Shown here one piece after another: positions 12,639-25,149 of a stretch of 64,000 bases of DNA (the first letter of the stretch is position 1; every line of letters starts with the position of its first letter). Origin of the DNA: Cruorifilaria tuberocauda (taxonomy: Eukaryota; Nematoda; Chromadorea; Rhabditida; Onchocercidae); assembly GCA_013365365.1 (NCBI GenBank), contig JABVXU010000262.1, forward strand, positions 1-64,000. Direction: 5' to 3'. The translations under genes were made by a program, and so were the position numbers. The notes under the pieces are model-generated. The model made no database searches, was not told the DNA's origin, and saw nothing but the letters and a program-made list of their open reading frames with translations.

Positions 12639-15600
12639 ATGCCACGAGACAGTTTTCATTGTTGCGTTATCAATGAAGAGGCAGGACGATGGTTCATTTA
12701 TTTCGATAAACCTCGTTCAGTGTTGGTTGTTACTGATAGCATGGTAAATTTTTAACTGATGAATGTGTTTTATATTTGAGATTCTCATATTTGAAGGTTT
12801 TATATTTCAAGAAAGATTGCACTGTCATTGTGCACATCTGTCAATCATTTCTAGATTTTCACGGAAAGTAATGCGAGATCAGAATAACTTTTAAATATAG
12901 TAGTGATTACGCTGGAACCAAATAAGAATTCACACGTTCATCATCACATAACAAGCATAGTTTTTTTTGCGAATTACTCTTTTTTTAGGCGTCAACCTAC
13001 GAAAAAATAATGACAACTAAAGACCGAATCGAATTTGCTGGGAATGTTTCTGAATCACTTCTCGAACAGTCTTGGCAGTAAGTATTGAATGGAATATATT
13101 TATTAGGTCGATTGATTAAAAAAAGTGTATTTATTAAATAGATCAAGATTCACAATATCTTGTTCTGTTAACTTGTTCTGTATTCCTTAAGTTTTTATAG
13201 TAACTTTCAATTTCATGAAAAACTGACTTTGTACCTACTATTCTGCAATGTTAGTGACATCCAAAAAATTAAATAAAAATGAAATATAGCTTAGAATAAC
13301 CATAAAGTGAGTTTATTGACATCGGAAATAGAATGTGAGTTTATTGGATGATTCACTGAACCATTGGCATAATTGTTACAAAAAAATCACAGACTTCGGG
13401 CGTTCATGCTATTTAATTTACATTTGTTGATCGTGAATTTCTCTATTTGGTGGCGGTGACACTGTAAGAGTATGTCCGCGACAGTTTTCAACCTATAAAG
13501 ATTTTTTGGAGAACATACTGAACGAAATCGTTCAAAAATATAGTAATTTCTACTGAAAAGTTAATTGCTGAATGATTCTTGGTGAGCAACATAAATTCTG
13601 GTGCAGCATTGCTTTATTGCTGTAATTGTAGATCAATTGAACGAATATCCTCATGAAACCTGGAACGCTTTGTCTATTTAAATACATAAATTTACTTCTT
13701 ATTTTTCCTAAATTTTCGGTTTACTTCTCAAATCATATATCTAATATTTACATACTTCGTATTCATCCTGTTCCCACGTGGTCGAATCATCCCAAACATG
13801 TGGCTTCACCCATATGCAGCAGCAGTTGCTCTTTAGTTTTCCTAGATGCTCGTTATCTATGGTGCCCTCGGCCCAAGTAACATGCGGTCGTTCGGTTTCA
13901 CGTTGTGTAAGGTGTAGAATTAAAGGCACTAAAAACAGTTCTGGGTACTTTATGAATTATATACCTCACTGTCCCTGTTTCATCTGTTCTAATGAAAGGA
14001 ATAGCAGGTTTAGTCTCTTTGCTTCAGCTATGTACACTTTAATAGATTAGATAACTGAGTAAAATAGCTTGTAGATAACCATATATTCCATTGTAAAGTG
14101 CAGGTAGCGATAAACTTGGATTCAGAAAGGATTTTTCATAAATCTATCCTGGTGATCATTCTATATCCATATATTTACAAGCTAGAAGTAGGTTAGAGAT
14201 TACGAAAGAAAGTAGTTGTCTATGCTGAAAGTAGATTGGAAGTTAGAAGAAAGTTGGGAATCGCGAACTATTTTTTACCGTACTTATATTTATCACATTT
14301 GATTGATGATATTAGATATTAGTAACTGTGTCTTAACCTTCGTCAGTTCTTTCCGCATGCTGTTCTTCCTCCAAAATAGTATCCAAACATCTCAATGCAA
14401 TTCTTTCCCCTGAACGTTCATTCGACATTTCTCTTGATGAGACCTAGTAACACCTTGGACGGATGGTTTTTATTACAATAATTTTTTCACACCATGAAAT
14501 AAATTTAAGAAAAAAATTATTCGATTACATATTAGTATATGCAAATTAATTCTAAAAAAATTAAGTTTATTCAAAAAAATGCTTCCACTAATCCTATAAA
14601 ATAAAACTATTGGACAGAATTTTTTATATATTTCGTAATCAGCATTATAGAGATCTGAGCCGTGGTCTCTAAGCTAAGTCTCATTTTAGAATATCTACCA
14701 TTCGAGCTAATTAATTTCTAAAGGTTTTTTGTATCATATAGAAACTAGTACTAGAACAGAAGGTTTACATAAGCCCACTAGGTCAGGTCAGATATGTAAA
14801 TCTGCAAATCCTGTCGTGGGGATATTTATGAGGCATTTTCAGAGATTTTACTTGACTTCTGGCTTGGAAAATTAAGTATTTTTGTCATTTAGTATGGTAC
14901 TTTCTTATATATAGTGCGTTTTATGATTTTGGCAGTATACATTAATTATTTTTAATATATATTCACTTAATACTTGTTAAAATTTGGATTATTCATTGGA
15001 ACGTTTCTAATGTGCGATACATTTGGAACTTTTAGTCTTATAAATTTTTGATTAGTAAGCTTCATATTTTTCAGGGAAATGATACTTAGAAGAACGCTGA
15101 AAATATCTGAAGTAACCAATGATAAACTGATTCTAGTGCATGTTATCCATAGGATCGAATTGAATCGTGTTAATGGAGCGAACATACAGTTGAGAACTGT
15201 TGATTTATTGGAGAAAGCTGTTAATGCTTATTTATATTTAGTAAGTTTTACTTTCATGTTACCTTCATGTTCGTTGTGGTTAAATTTGATTCACTTATCC
15301 TTAAAAAAATCCATGGAGGAATTTTACTCTTATTAATCTATCATGTCTTTGCTGATTTTGAATAAAAGTTTTTCAAATGTTTTAGAAGTAGTTCCGTATC
15401 TAATTTAATCTTGAAATACGGTCATTAATTTGAACCTCAGATCAGAAAGTTATTATGGCACTATTAAATTTACAATGAGGATTTCATTTAATTAGAAAAA
15501 TTGATTGAGTGTTTTAATAATATATTATATATTGGAGGGTTGGAGTTCTTTTGTTGTTTACTTACACTTGCCAGATGTATTGTAGCTCGAACGTCAGATA

Positions 15601-17367
15601 AGGAGTAGAGCAGATGTTGAGCAAATGGCTGCCCGAAAAACAATGCGAAATCAATCGGATCAGAGAACGGTAAGTATTTTTGTTAAATTTAAAGTAAAAT
15701 TGCTTCAAATTGTCTGGACGTGAACTAAGGAACAGACTAGGATAGCGTATTATAGCCTGAAGACCAGTTAAGGAATAGAATAGATGCTGAGCCAATGGCT
15801 GCCCGAAAAACAATGCGAAATCGGTCGAATCAGAGAAGGGCAAGTGTTTTTGCTTAAATTTGCTTTAAAATGGACGGGATAGGAAAGTATGATGGAGTGC
15901 AGTCAAAAAATGAATTAAGGGATGGAATAGTATAATGTATTGTAATCAAAACAATTGAGAAATAGAATAGAATAGTGTGCTGTAGTTTGAATATCAACTG
16001 GGGAATAGAATGGGTAGTGTATTGTAGCTTGAAGATCAGTTAAGGAATAGAACAGATGAACCAATGGCTGCTCGAAAAACAATGCGAAGTCAGTCAAATC
16101 AAAGAAGGGCAAGTATTTTTGTTTAAATTTAACGGAAGCTCGCTGTAAATATTTGAACGTCAATGAGGGAAGGAGTAGTATAGTGTACCATGACTCTGAT
16201 ATCAAACAAAGAATAAAATAGTAATGAATTGTAATCTAGACGTAAATTAAGGATGGTATAGTGTATTATAATTTAAAGATCAGGTAAGCAATAGAACAGA
16301 TGATGAGCTAATGGTTGGTAGAAAAACAATGCGAAATCAGTCAGATCAGAGAAGGGCAAGTGTTTACCTTTGAATTTAGTAGAAGCTTTCTTTGAATGTC
16401 AGTCAAGGAACAGAATAGGATAGTTTATTTAGCCTATATGTCAGTTAAGTAATAGAATAAATGATGAACCAGTGACAGCTCGGAAAACAATACAAAGCCA
16501 ATCAGATCAGAGAAAGGCAAGTATTTCTATTAAAATTTAGTAGAAATTAGTTTTAGAATGAACAAAATAGAACGATGCAGTGTGCTATAAGCTGAATGTT
16601 AAGTAGGGGTAGAACAGTAAGTTATATCTTGGACGCTAATGGAGTGAATGGTATAGTGTCTTCTAGTCTGAAAATCAACTAAAGAATAGAATAGTAAAAA
16701 TGGTATAGCGTATTATAGCCTAAACGTCAACTAAGGAATAGAATAAGTGATGAGCCGATGTCTTCTCGGCAAACAGTGCGAAGTCAATCAGGTCAGAGAA
16801 AGGCAAGTATTTTTATTGTGTAGAAACTTGCTTCAGAATGGACAAAGCGAAAAAATATACCGTTTTGAAATTTTGCACATCTGATTTACGTTTTTTTTTG
16901 AGTATTTAAGATTATCTTGCGACAGCTTCCCTTAATTCAAGAAATTCAGGTATTGCTTTGGTCAATAAGCCAGTTGAATCACTTCAAGTTATAGCTGATG
17001 TCATAGTTTTGAAATGAGAATGCTAAAAAGTTATTTTATTATACATAAAGTAGCTTGCACATTTCACATCATTATTTATTAATTTAGTATTCACTAATAC
17101 TCATTGATTAAAAAACAGTGAACCAATAAATCACCATTGTTGTTTTCTTTCTGATTTAATATCATAAAATTTGCTCATTTCTGTTTTATGCTTATAGAAA
17201 TTAACAGTTAAGTTGTCCAGGGAACAGATCATTTAGAAATTTGGTTTAGTGTGCCCTTCTTAAAGTTCCATTTATTTCAGAAACCTAAAAAGCATGAAAA
17301 TGGCTCAGCACCAGAATCGAGCAAACGCCGAAGAACCCGGCCAACAGGTCTTAATTTCGATGATTGA
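12639..17367 (+). CDS. PAXX: PAXX-like NHEJ factor (XRCC4 superfamily) with a tandemly repeated tail exon
   Basis: PAXX is a Ku-binding scaffold in DNA double-strand-break end joining. Constant exons: 12639-12743, 12989-13077, 15075-15240 and last exon 17281-17367; their phases (0, 2, 0) agree and they give 148 aa. Between them lie up to six phase 0-0 copies of one exon (15586-16802), so full inclusion would give 315 aa; human PAXX has 204. The head has alternating beta-strand segments (HCCVINEEAGRWFIYF, VLVVTDSM, LILVHVIHRIEL) and then a helix, LLEKAVNAYLYL, that runs into LERQIRSRADVEQ. This matches the head-to-coiled-coil junction of PAXX, where human has SLERRLAAAEE. The last residues, RRRTRPTGLNFDD-stop, match the basic patch plus V-x-F-D ending (GGVDFDET) with which PAXX binds Ku. 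Similarity is from memory, not a search; another XRCC4-superfamily member is the main alternative. Confidence 0.68.
15586..16802 (+). repeat. array of six tandem exon copies inside the PAXX-like gene
   Basis: Homologous units: 15586-15669, 15756-15839, 16028-16108, 16272-16355, 16433-16516, 16719-16802. Five are exactly 84 bp and one is 81 bp. All are open in the frame demanded by the flanking exons, and each encodes a variant of [L/P]E-x-QLRNR...DEPMAARKTMRNQSDQRR. Many differences are third-position (GCC/GCT, CGA/CGG, CAG/CAA, TCG/TCA, CCA/CCG). Unit 1 ends in GTAAGT; units 2-6 end in GCAAGT. Five units follow TAG acceptors; unit 4 has TATAAT where the others have TATAG. Spacers are also related, with truncated copies of the exon 5' half at about 15930-16010, 16150-16260 and 16640-16700. 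Because every unit is phase 0-0, any subset can be spliced in without a frameshift. Confidence 0.85.
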
Positions 17368-20078
17368 GTTCATCACTTACTATATCATTCCAATTCCAGA
17401 TTCATCTTTCAAAATCAATTTAAACATAATTAATATCATTCTTCTTTGTTGCTCATTTTGTAATTCTCAGCGTTCGATTGTGAATGCAAGTCTTTTCTGT
17501 AAACTTTCTATTGGATCATCAATTTCAGGAAATTTTTCATGCCAATCATTATAGATTTTTCCACTGCCTCTTATTATGCGCTATTGCTACAGCTTATTTT
17601 GCCTATTAAATCTCATTGTCAAAAGGCCGTTTTATCTGCTTTATCGTTTTTTTAAATTCTTTTTTTAATTTTCATCATTGGTTGCTAATGCAGTATGTAT
17701 TGATCTCCTACATTTTATCTTGCTAGATTTCGAGGTAACTTTTTTATTTTAAAGTTATTAGTTGCATTTTTTCAAACAGAAAACTAGCAGTCTTCAAGTT
17801 TTGAAAATTCATTATAAATATTTGGTGAAAGAAACCAGGATAATGATAAATCTCTCTGGGTTGCAAACAGTGATGTACAATTTCAATGAGAAAACCAATG
17901 AAAAAATAGACGCTTGCGAAAGAAATGTCAGCAAAGTTTTATCACTTCCTTACACAGGTTTCACATAATGTCTTTTTTTAATTCATTTTGTCATTCTTTG
18001 ATATCTTCCAATTTTTTAAAATTCCTGTTATTACATTTTTTTACACATTGCATATACGCAATTGTTCATTGTTTCAGCAAGACTGGTTGAATTTGCGTGG
18101 TTTCAGTGATTCATAGCTAATTTAGAAGTTTATTTGACTTCTTTTGATCCTTTTACGGACAAATGCATCACAATTTGAAATAAGTGGTCTTTTATTTTTA
18201 TTTACTTAATATTGGACTTAGTGATCATTTTTCATTATGGATTTATTTGAAGGTTTGGAAATAATATGAAGCTATAGATTGAATACTGATAAGATCACCA
18301 CTTCATATGCTAGATTACCTCGCCATGAAGCAAATGAGGTGATTTTCGGTAATTTATTTCAGATTGAGAAAAAAGTTATTCACAGAAATATGGTGGAGTT
18401 GGCAGACAGGTAATTTTAGGAACACAGTGATGTGTAGTTCAGTTTAAGAAGGTATTCGTTAATGGCTCTTGTCCTAATTGATGATTAATCTTATTTAGTT
18501 CATCAAGTAAACTTTGGAAGATTTATAAATATATAAAGATATTATATGGACTGCGAATCTATGCGCATAGTTAATACATAGTTTAATGCTAATAACATTA
18601 TAGAAAGCATGCTTATCAAACTATTGAATTTTACGTAAAGCTATATGATTTTCTGGAATTTGTCTCGAGATTTTAATTTTAAATCTCAAAAAGAAAAATT
18701 AATTGCCGAAATTCATCTACAGTTTTCTCTTGTTTGCTTCATATTTTTTGATTATTCATTGTTCTTTTTTCTTGTGCAGTAAAAATTTTTACTACGACTA
18801 TTTTCCGAGTTTAATTGAAAAAAAAATCTTTCGGATTGTTCGAAATGTTAGTGATATTGTCTATAATTTGCAAAAAAATGATTTTAAAATAGTAAAATAT
18901 CATATCTGAATTCAATGTATTGGAAAAATTTATTTTTGCACAGCACGAAGTTCGAAACACTGATTGAACTATGTGTCACTGAGAAAGTGAAATGTAATGC
19001 GGAAGCTGATTTAATCATCAATATTTGAGAGGAAATTCTCAAAATGACACCAAAGCAACTAAAAAAGTGATATACAATAAAGAAAACCAGTATCTTTTCA
19101 GATCTGTGACCTTCACATTTTCATTACCTTTAGGAGTTGCTTGAATTTTTGTTAAGAAAATATTTGTCCTTGAAGATGGAACGATATGATTAAGCACTAA
19201 AATTCTTATGTGATCTAAGATGCTATAAAACCGGGCAATTACATTTACTCGATGTCTGGTATGAAATGCAACGAAATTCTGATCACTTATATCCATCTCA
19301 AAAATTGACAAGTTGTACATTAATTTATCAAACTGTATTATTTGTCTATAGATTTATTGCTTACATTAATATTTATTCACACTGAAGTTTTCCCATTTTA
19401 TATTGGAATTAAATTTTTAGTAACACCGAAAAGCAGTCTACTGATTTTAAAAAGGAAAAATTTATTTTTTCTGAATAGTTCTATTTTTGACTCTATAATT
19501 TAGCTTTTATTTACAAGCTAGGCACTGTATAGGAGAAATATATATTTCTACATTAAATACTGTTAAATAATAACAGTTTTCATTTATCCCTTACTAAATT
19601 TAAGTGTTTTTGATATCTTAAATTGATCAATCAGGTTCTCCAATTAAAAAAAAATTTCAACCGTGAAAAATCGTTCGATCAATGAAAAGATGTAACTTAA
19701 ATAAGTTAACCAATTATCATTGATAATTGCAAAAAGAGCAGTTCAGAATAGATTGCATCGTAATTATTTTGCATATCACACGGATTGCTTCAATTAAAAT
19801 GCTTTGATTTGATCGCTTGGCTAAAAGTTTAGAGTTCGCTAAGCTTTTCCTTCTTTATTTCCTTGGTTGAACAATGAAAAGACGTTACTTATTGCACTTT
19901 CAGCTCCGTTTCTGTCAATATCACCTTAATTTATCATTTGCTTCATCGCTGATTTTCATTGATTAATCAGAAATATTTTCTTTTTTAAAGTTCAGTGAAC
20001 TTGAAAACTAATTAGGGCAATTGTGAAGTGAAGAACAAATCGAGCGCAATTCAGGTGTACACATAAAACTGGTTTCAG
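17368..20078. other. intergenic region with one orphan exon-like segment
   Basis: Mostly AT-rich non-coding DNA. At 18363-18409 a 47-nt open segment (IEKKVIHRNMVELAD...) sits between a strong acceptor TTTATTTCAG and a donor AG|GTAATT, but I could not join it to a neighbour. No other gene is supported here. Confidence 0.45.
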
Positions 20079-23000
20079 ATGTATTATATTGCCTTCGTTA
20101 CGGTAAGTAATCAAAAAGATTTATATCAAAGGTGACAATTGTTTTTTTTAAATAGAACATATATGTTTAGTAGTTCCTATTTTTATATTGATTAAATGAA
20201 AAAATCGACTCTGTGTTAAATATATGTGTTAATATGTGTGTTAAAGATGATTTCCATTAATATTTTAATTAAACTACTGCTGAATTGTTGACTCGGGAAT
20301 ATTCCAGCTTTTTAGCTTACTTTGAAATTTTTTTATAATGGCTTATTCAGGAGCTTTGTAATTAAATTTTAGATAACTTTCTTTCTAAATTTTATTATGA
20401 CAATAAGCTTAAACACCGAAATATTCATCAAATCAGTTACTTAAAATTTCATCTTAATTAAATCGTGAGGATCTGACATGCTCAATGTTAGCTTTTGTAT
20501 ATGTGAAAATGAAGTCTTTCATCATGAATTTATTTTCCATTGTCTGGGATGAATTTTTAAATATTTTCAATAAAATGAAATTTTAAAATGAACATTTTTC
20601 AATGATAAGAGAATGTTTTTCGAATTCAATATGAGCACGAATGGTATGTTTTTCAAGATTGCATTATGGCTAACGAACATTCCCAATGAATGTCTCGGGA
20701 CATCCGATGAAATCTTGGTTCCGCTGCGTTCTGCTTTACGAGTGCGCTTCAGTGATGACATCTTCCAGCAATTATCAAGAGTAGTTGGTATTCTTTTGTT
20801 TCTGCCCCAAAGTCTGTGAATGTTTACAAGTTACTTCATTAAGTCGTCCAATGCAATTTAAAAATTTAGGAAGAAATCGAAATACGGAAATGTTGAAAAT
20901 ATATGAAATAAATTTAATATTACAATGCATTAAAATTCTGTTATAAAAATATCAGCGAAAATTAAAAAAACATAATTCGAATTATAAAGCTGTAATTATT
21001 GGTACTTTTTTTACTATTGTACAATTTCGACCTTTGCGCATGAATATGTTATGAAAATTATCAATTGTACACGTTGAACATATAAAAATGTGGAAAGATT
21101 TGGACATGAAAATGTATTCAAGTACTTAATTGAAACATAAAATTCGATATTTGAATCAAGTCAATGGACAACAAAGTTTAAAAGTTTTTGGCAATCTTAT
21201 TGCAGAACATTTATTCAAAAAGTACACGAAACGGGTGACGATTCCACCTCAACAACAATGCTTTTCGGAAGGATGTGTTACGATTCAGGATTTCAAGCTT
21301 ATTGCGCATGAAAATCCATCATACGTTCGAGTGTTACCAACACCAGCAAATTTTTTAACACTTAGAATTAGTAGCTTTAACTTCTAGTACGTTGTAGTAT
21401 AATTTTATTAACAAGCAAAAATTAAAATCCAATTGAACAATGTTTACCTCCAATGTCTGCAAAAACAAACGTTATGGGACGGGTTTCAAGAAATGATTTT
21501 CATTGTTGATTAGTAACTTATTAGAAAGAAGTCACCATCTTTCCAACCATTGATCGTAATCAAATTATTAACTAAAATCAATGTTAAAGCATCGCAGGTA
21601 CGTTATACGGGCAGTTACAACCATTACCGCTATTTCCGATGACAGTACCGATGTATGGGACGCTAGCAATATCAGCTAATCAACTTGCTATCGGAGCTAC
21701 ATTTGACATCCAGAAAACTGTGGTTAATATACCATATATTCGAGTAGTCAGTTGTTCACTAATTAATGATGCTATCTTTACTCAAGTAGAAAATATGGGC
21801 CTATTCACCGCCATCGTTAATGCCAAATATCAGGTAATCATTTTATAAATCACTTCTATTCATTTACTCATCTCATTCCAGTTTATTCTCTAATTACCCT
21901 CATAGATACGATAAAAATTCTTGGCTTTATCTAATAGATAATTTATCTAAGATTATGAACACAAAATGCTAATTTCTTCACATATGGTATTCATGATAAA
22001 GCTATCGCTTATACATAATACATTGTAGATTGAAATGATGGCAAAAACTCGCGAAATGCTAGAAGAAACTCTTTGCAGTACTATAAATAATGTTATCAAT
22101 AATGAAATGAATACTCAGTTACTTCAAATACCGAATCAAATATCCATTCTTGATTTATACCGAACTCTTTTTGAGGTCAACGCTTATCTTTTTTCCTTTA
22201 AAGAAAATTGAAATAATTTTTTATTTTTATGTTCTCACTTTTATTTCATTGTGAATCATAAAGTGAAGTGTTCTGATGTGCTTTTCAAATCAGTGAAATT
22301 TTCTGTGCCATTTAAAATAGTATCAGGCATTTTATTTTAAAAAATGTCATTTTTTAAAAAAAAGGTGCAAGGAAGATTGTGTTGAATCAAGAATGTTTTT
22401 CCGGAGATTTCACTAAGCAAAAAATACTCTATAATATGTCGTCGAACGGAATACATTCTTCTTCTAAAATAATTATTTAGAACTCGGCTAATATAAGCAA
22501 TCAGAAAATGAAAAGAGCATCAGAATCCGAAACAAAATATCTGCGGAGTGAGTCTTTTTACATATAAATAAATTAATCAATTAGTTAAAAATTCAAATTC
22601 CTTCTTTTTTACCTTGATATTTAAGTAAGAACTATTATCCTTCTCTTAAAAAATATAATCTACATTAATAAAATTTTTACGTCACCTTTGCAGTTCCAAT
22701 GCGATTTAAATTTCAACCGCATTCTGAAAGAGATATGATGAACGTAACACAGTTAAACGGATTATTCGACGCCTCATCCCACAGAGATAAAATAAAAGCA
22801 AGAATTTCGAATTCATCATCAGTCTTCCCAGCAATCATAACACTTCAGGAATCGAATGAAATTTCATCTAACGTTAGTTTTTTCATATTTTCCTTTTTAA
22901 AGCTATATTTATCTTGGAATTTTTAATTTATTAAGCATTGATATGTACTTTTTTCTTTCTTGAATGTGTACAGTAATTCGTACTTCACTAATTCATTTTA

Positions 23001-25149
23001 TAGAAGAGCAGTTCAGAAATCTGGTGGGAAAAGTTAGCCCTATTAACTGTTTCGTTAAGCATTCTAGATACCGGTGCAACATATAGTAGATTTTTCACCG
23101 GTCTGGATGGGGATGTGCATATCGGAGCATATGATCAGACCAAAGTTCGTTTTATTCTACTTCTTTCCATCCTTTTCTTCACCTGTGATAATAAATAACA
23201 ACGGTTGCCTAGTTTTGCTGATAAATTTTTAATCCTATAATTTTTCGTATTACGTAATCTTTCTTCAGACGTTTCTTCGATTTCTATCACTTAAAAAATT
23301 CCATTCCTGAAAATATTCCGATATACAGATTTTCCATGGTTGAATTTATTGTATTTAAAACATATTACAATATGAATAGTCAGTAAGCATTATCAGATAT
23401 TATCTAAGGCATTATTGTTAATTGCAATCTAAACTTTTCGTTAAAGAATAAAAGTCTCCATGATTTGCAATTCTTGTTTCCGTATAAGAATGAAAATAGC
23501 TGTTTCAGAATCCTTATCAACGACCGGAAAGATTACGATTTACTGAAATAATGAATGGAAATGCTATGGATTTGTTGATATCAGAATATACCATCAACAC
23601 ACTTCTTCTTAAAGCACATACGTAAGGATTCGATCAAAGTGAGCGGTGTGAATGATATTCCATTGGATGTATTGTACTGCGACAAGTCCGCCAACGAATC
23701 GGAAAATGATCCATTCAGATTGTCAGAACTGTTGTGTCATTCGTTGCATTGCCTTTCTCACTTACCAACAGAGCTAAATTACATAATGCGAGCTGCAAAC
23801 GCTTACCTATTCTTAACATTTGTAACTGGGCTGATTACAGATCTAAGGAACAGTTAAGCTTGAGGTGATAACGTCTTCTCAGTTTCCGTGAAGTTTCTAG
23901 GATATGCACAGCATCCTTACATTAAAGCGCATTAAAATTTATTAGATCCATCTCGACGAAATGTTCGGATTGAATTTCATCGAATAACGTTTTTAATTAA
24001 TAATCGCTAATTGAAATTCTAAATAATTTTTGTCGAGCATTTTATGGAACAAATTTTTCGAAATTCGAAAGAATTTAATTGAAATCAAAGATAACACTCT
24101 TAGATTTCTTAAGACCAGCGATGAATGCATCATCGTTGCAATTTTAGCTTCATTGTTATCGAGTTGCGCAACTTAACTTTTAAACTTGATGATTCTGATG
24201 TCTTTCGACAACTCAATTTACTCATAACTGATCTCTTGGTGCTACCATCGTTGTTTAGAATAGCACTGAATGATTTATTTCTCAGTGAGCAAAAGAAATT
24301 ATTTAATTTATCGCTAAATTTCATAATGGCTGCTTTCAGCGTTGGCGCATTGGTTTTCAGCGTGACCTCAGGAACACCTGTACTTGGTAAATTAATACGT
24401 ACATCGTGTGGAATAGATGAAGTTTGTCTATCTGATATTATTCCAGAAGCTGCTGAAATATATCCAAACAAGCAGCTTGAAATTATTCTGCGTATTACTA
24501 AACCACCTAAATCAGTCATTTCGACAGGTTTGGCCATTTTAAGAGCAAGTAAAATTTCACTCTATTAAATGACCATAGGCAATGTTTGAAATTTCCTGAT
24601 TTATTTTTCCAAATCAGAAAACTTTTGAATTGTGAATTTTATAAATCAGGTACCGCTATTGTAATGCTCGAAGGTCGGGCGACATTTTTTGTCGAAGGGT
24701 CAATCAAAAAAATTGGTGTAATACCGTTTAGTACAACAATACAATGCAAAGTTATAAGCTTACCTCGCCGTATTGCTGGTTAGTTTTAATAGCAATTGAA
24801 ATGAAACGAAACTAATTAGAAAACTATTTTGCAAATTACATCTCGAATTTTTCTTAATTTTTCGGAGTTTTCATGCATATTGCATTTAATTTAATTTTTA
24901 GGACTAATAAAAATAAGAGCGCTACAATTCCATGAATACATCGATTTTTTCAATCTTTCATTACAATCATTGAATAGCTTCAAAGAAGCAGCAAAAGGTG
25001 CTGTGATGAATATGATGAATGGGATACTTCGAAAAGGCTTTAGTTTAAATGAATCAGCAATATCACGATTCTCTAATACATCTATTAATCTAGTTGATAG
25101 AGCTGTTTTATTGCAAACAAAACTTGATATCGAGAGAAGTTTCTATTAG
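20079..25149 (+). CDS. secreted LBP/BPI/CETP-family lipid-binding protein
   Basis: Members of this family bind lipid or lipopolysaccharide in an elongated two-barrel fold; nematodes have several secreted paralogues such as NRF-5. Twelve exons fit in phase: 20079-20102, 20658-20787, 21161-21386, 21590-21833, 22029-22175, 22481-22547, 22694-22872, 23004-23144, 23509-23621, 24340-24527, 24650-24778, 24902-25149 (611 aa). The 24-nt first exon, directly after GGTTTCAG, plus exon 2 give the hydrophobic signal peptide MYYIAFVTIALWLTNIP. The N-terminal barrel has RFSDDIFQQLSRVVG, VTIPPQQQC, LTLRISSFNFYIAGTLYGQL and QIPNQISIL. The C-terminal barrel has GNAMDLLISEYTINTLLLKAH, SVTSGTPVLGKLIRTSCG, DEVCLSDIIPE and the closing GILRKGFSLNESAISRF with KLDIERSFY. 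The paired Cys in RTSCG and EVC suit an extracellular protein. Family assignment is firm; the specific orthologue is not known to me. Confidence 0.87.

Noticed and set aside
13653..14050. overlapping plus and minus frames in the 2-kb PAXX intron
   Set aside because: Three frames of similar length overlap and none has conserved features; the flanking exon phases join directly across this intron.
15562..16205. minus-strand frames over the exon array (93 and 96 aa)
   Set aside because: They repeat the same antisense peptide because the DNA is repeated. The plus-strand frame has splice signals and synonymous-biased change; the minus has neither.
23639..23857. 72-aa open frame after the BPI exon ending 23621
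   Set aside because: The phase-2 donor at 23621 joins the conserved exon at 24340 (KAHT|VGALVF), so this lies inside an intron. It has no family similarity.
24125..24568. 147-aa plus frame and 135-aa minus frame over the same stretch
   Set aside because: The last part of the plus frame is the real BPI-family exon 24340-24527; the front is intron. The minus frame is its antisense shadow.
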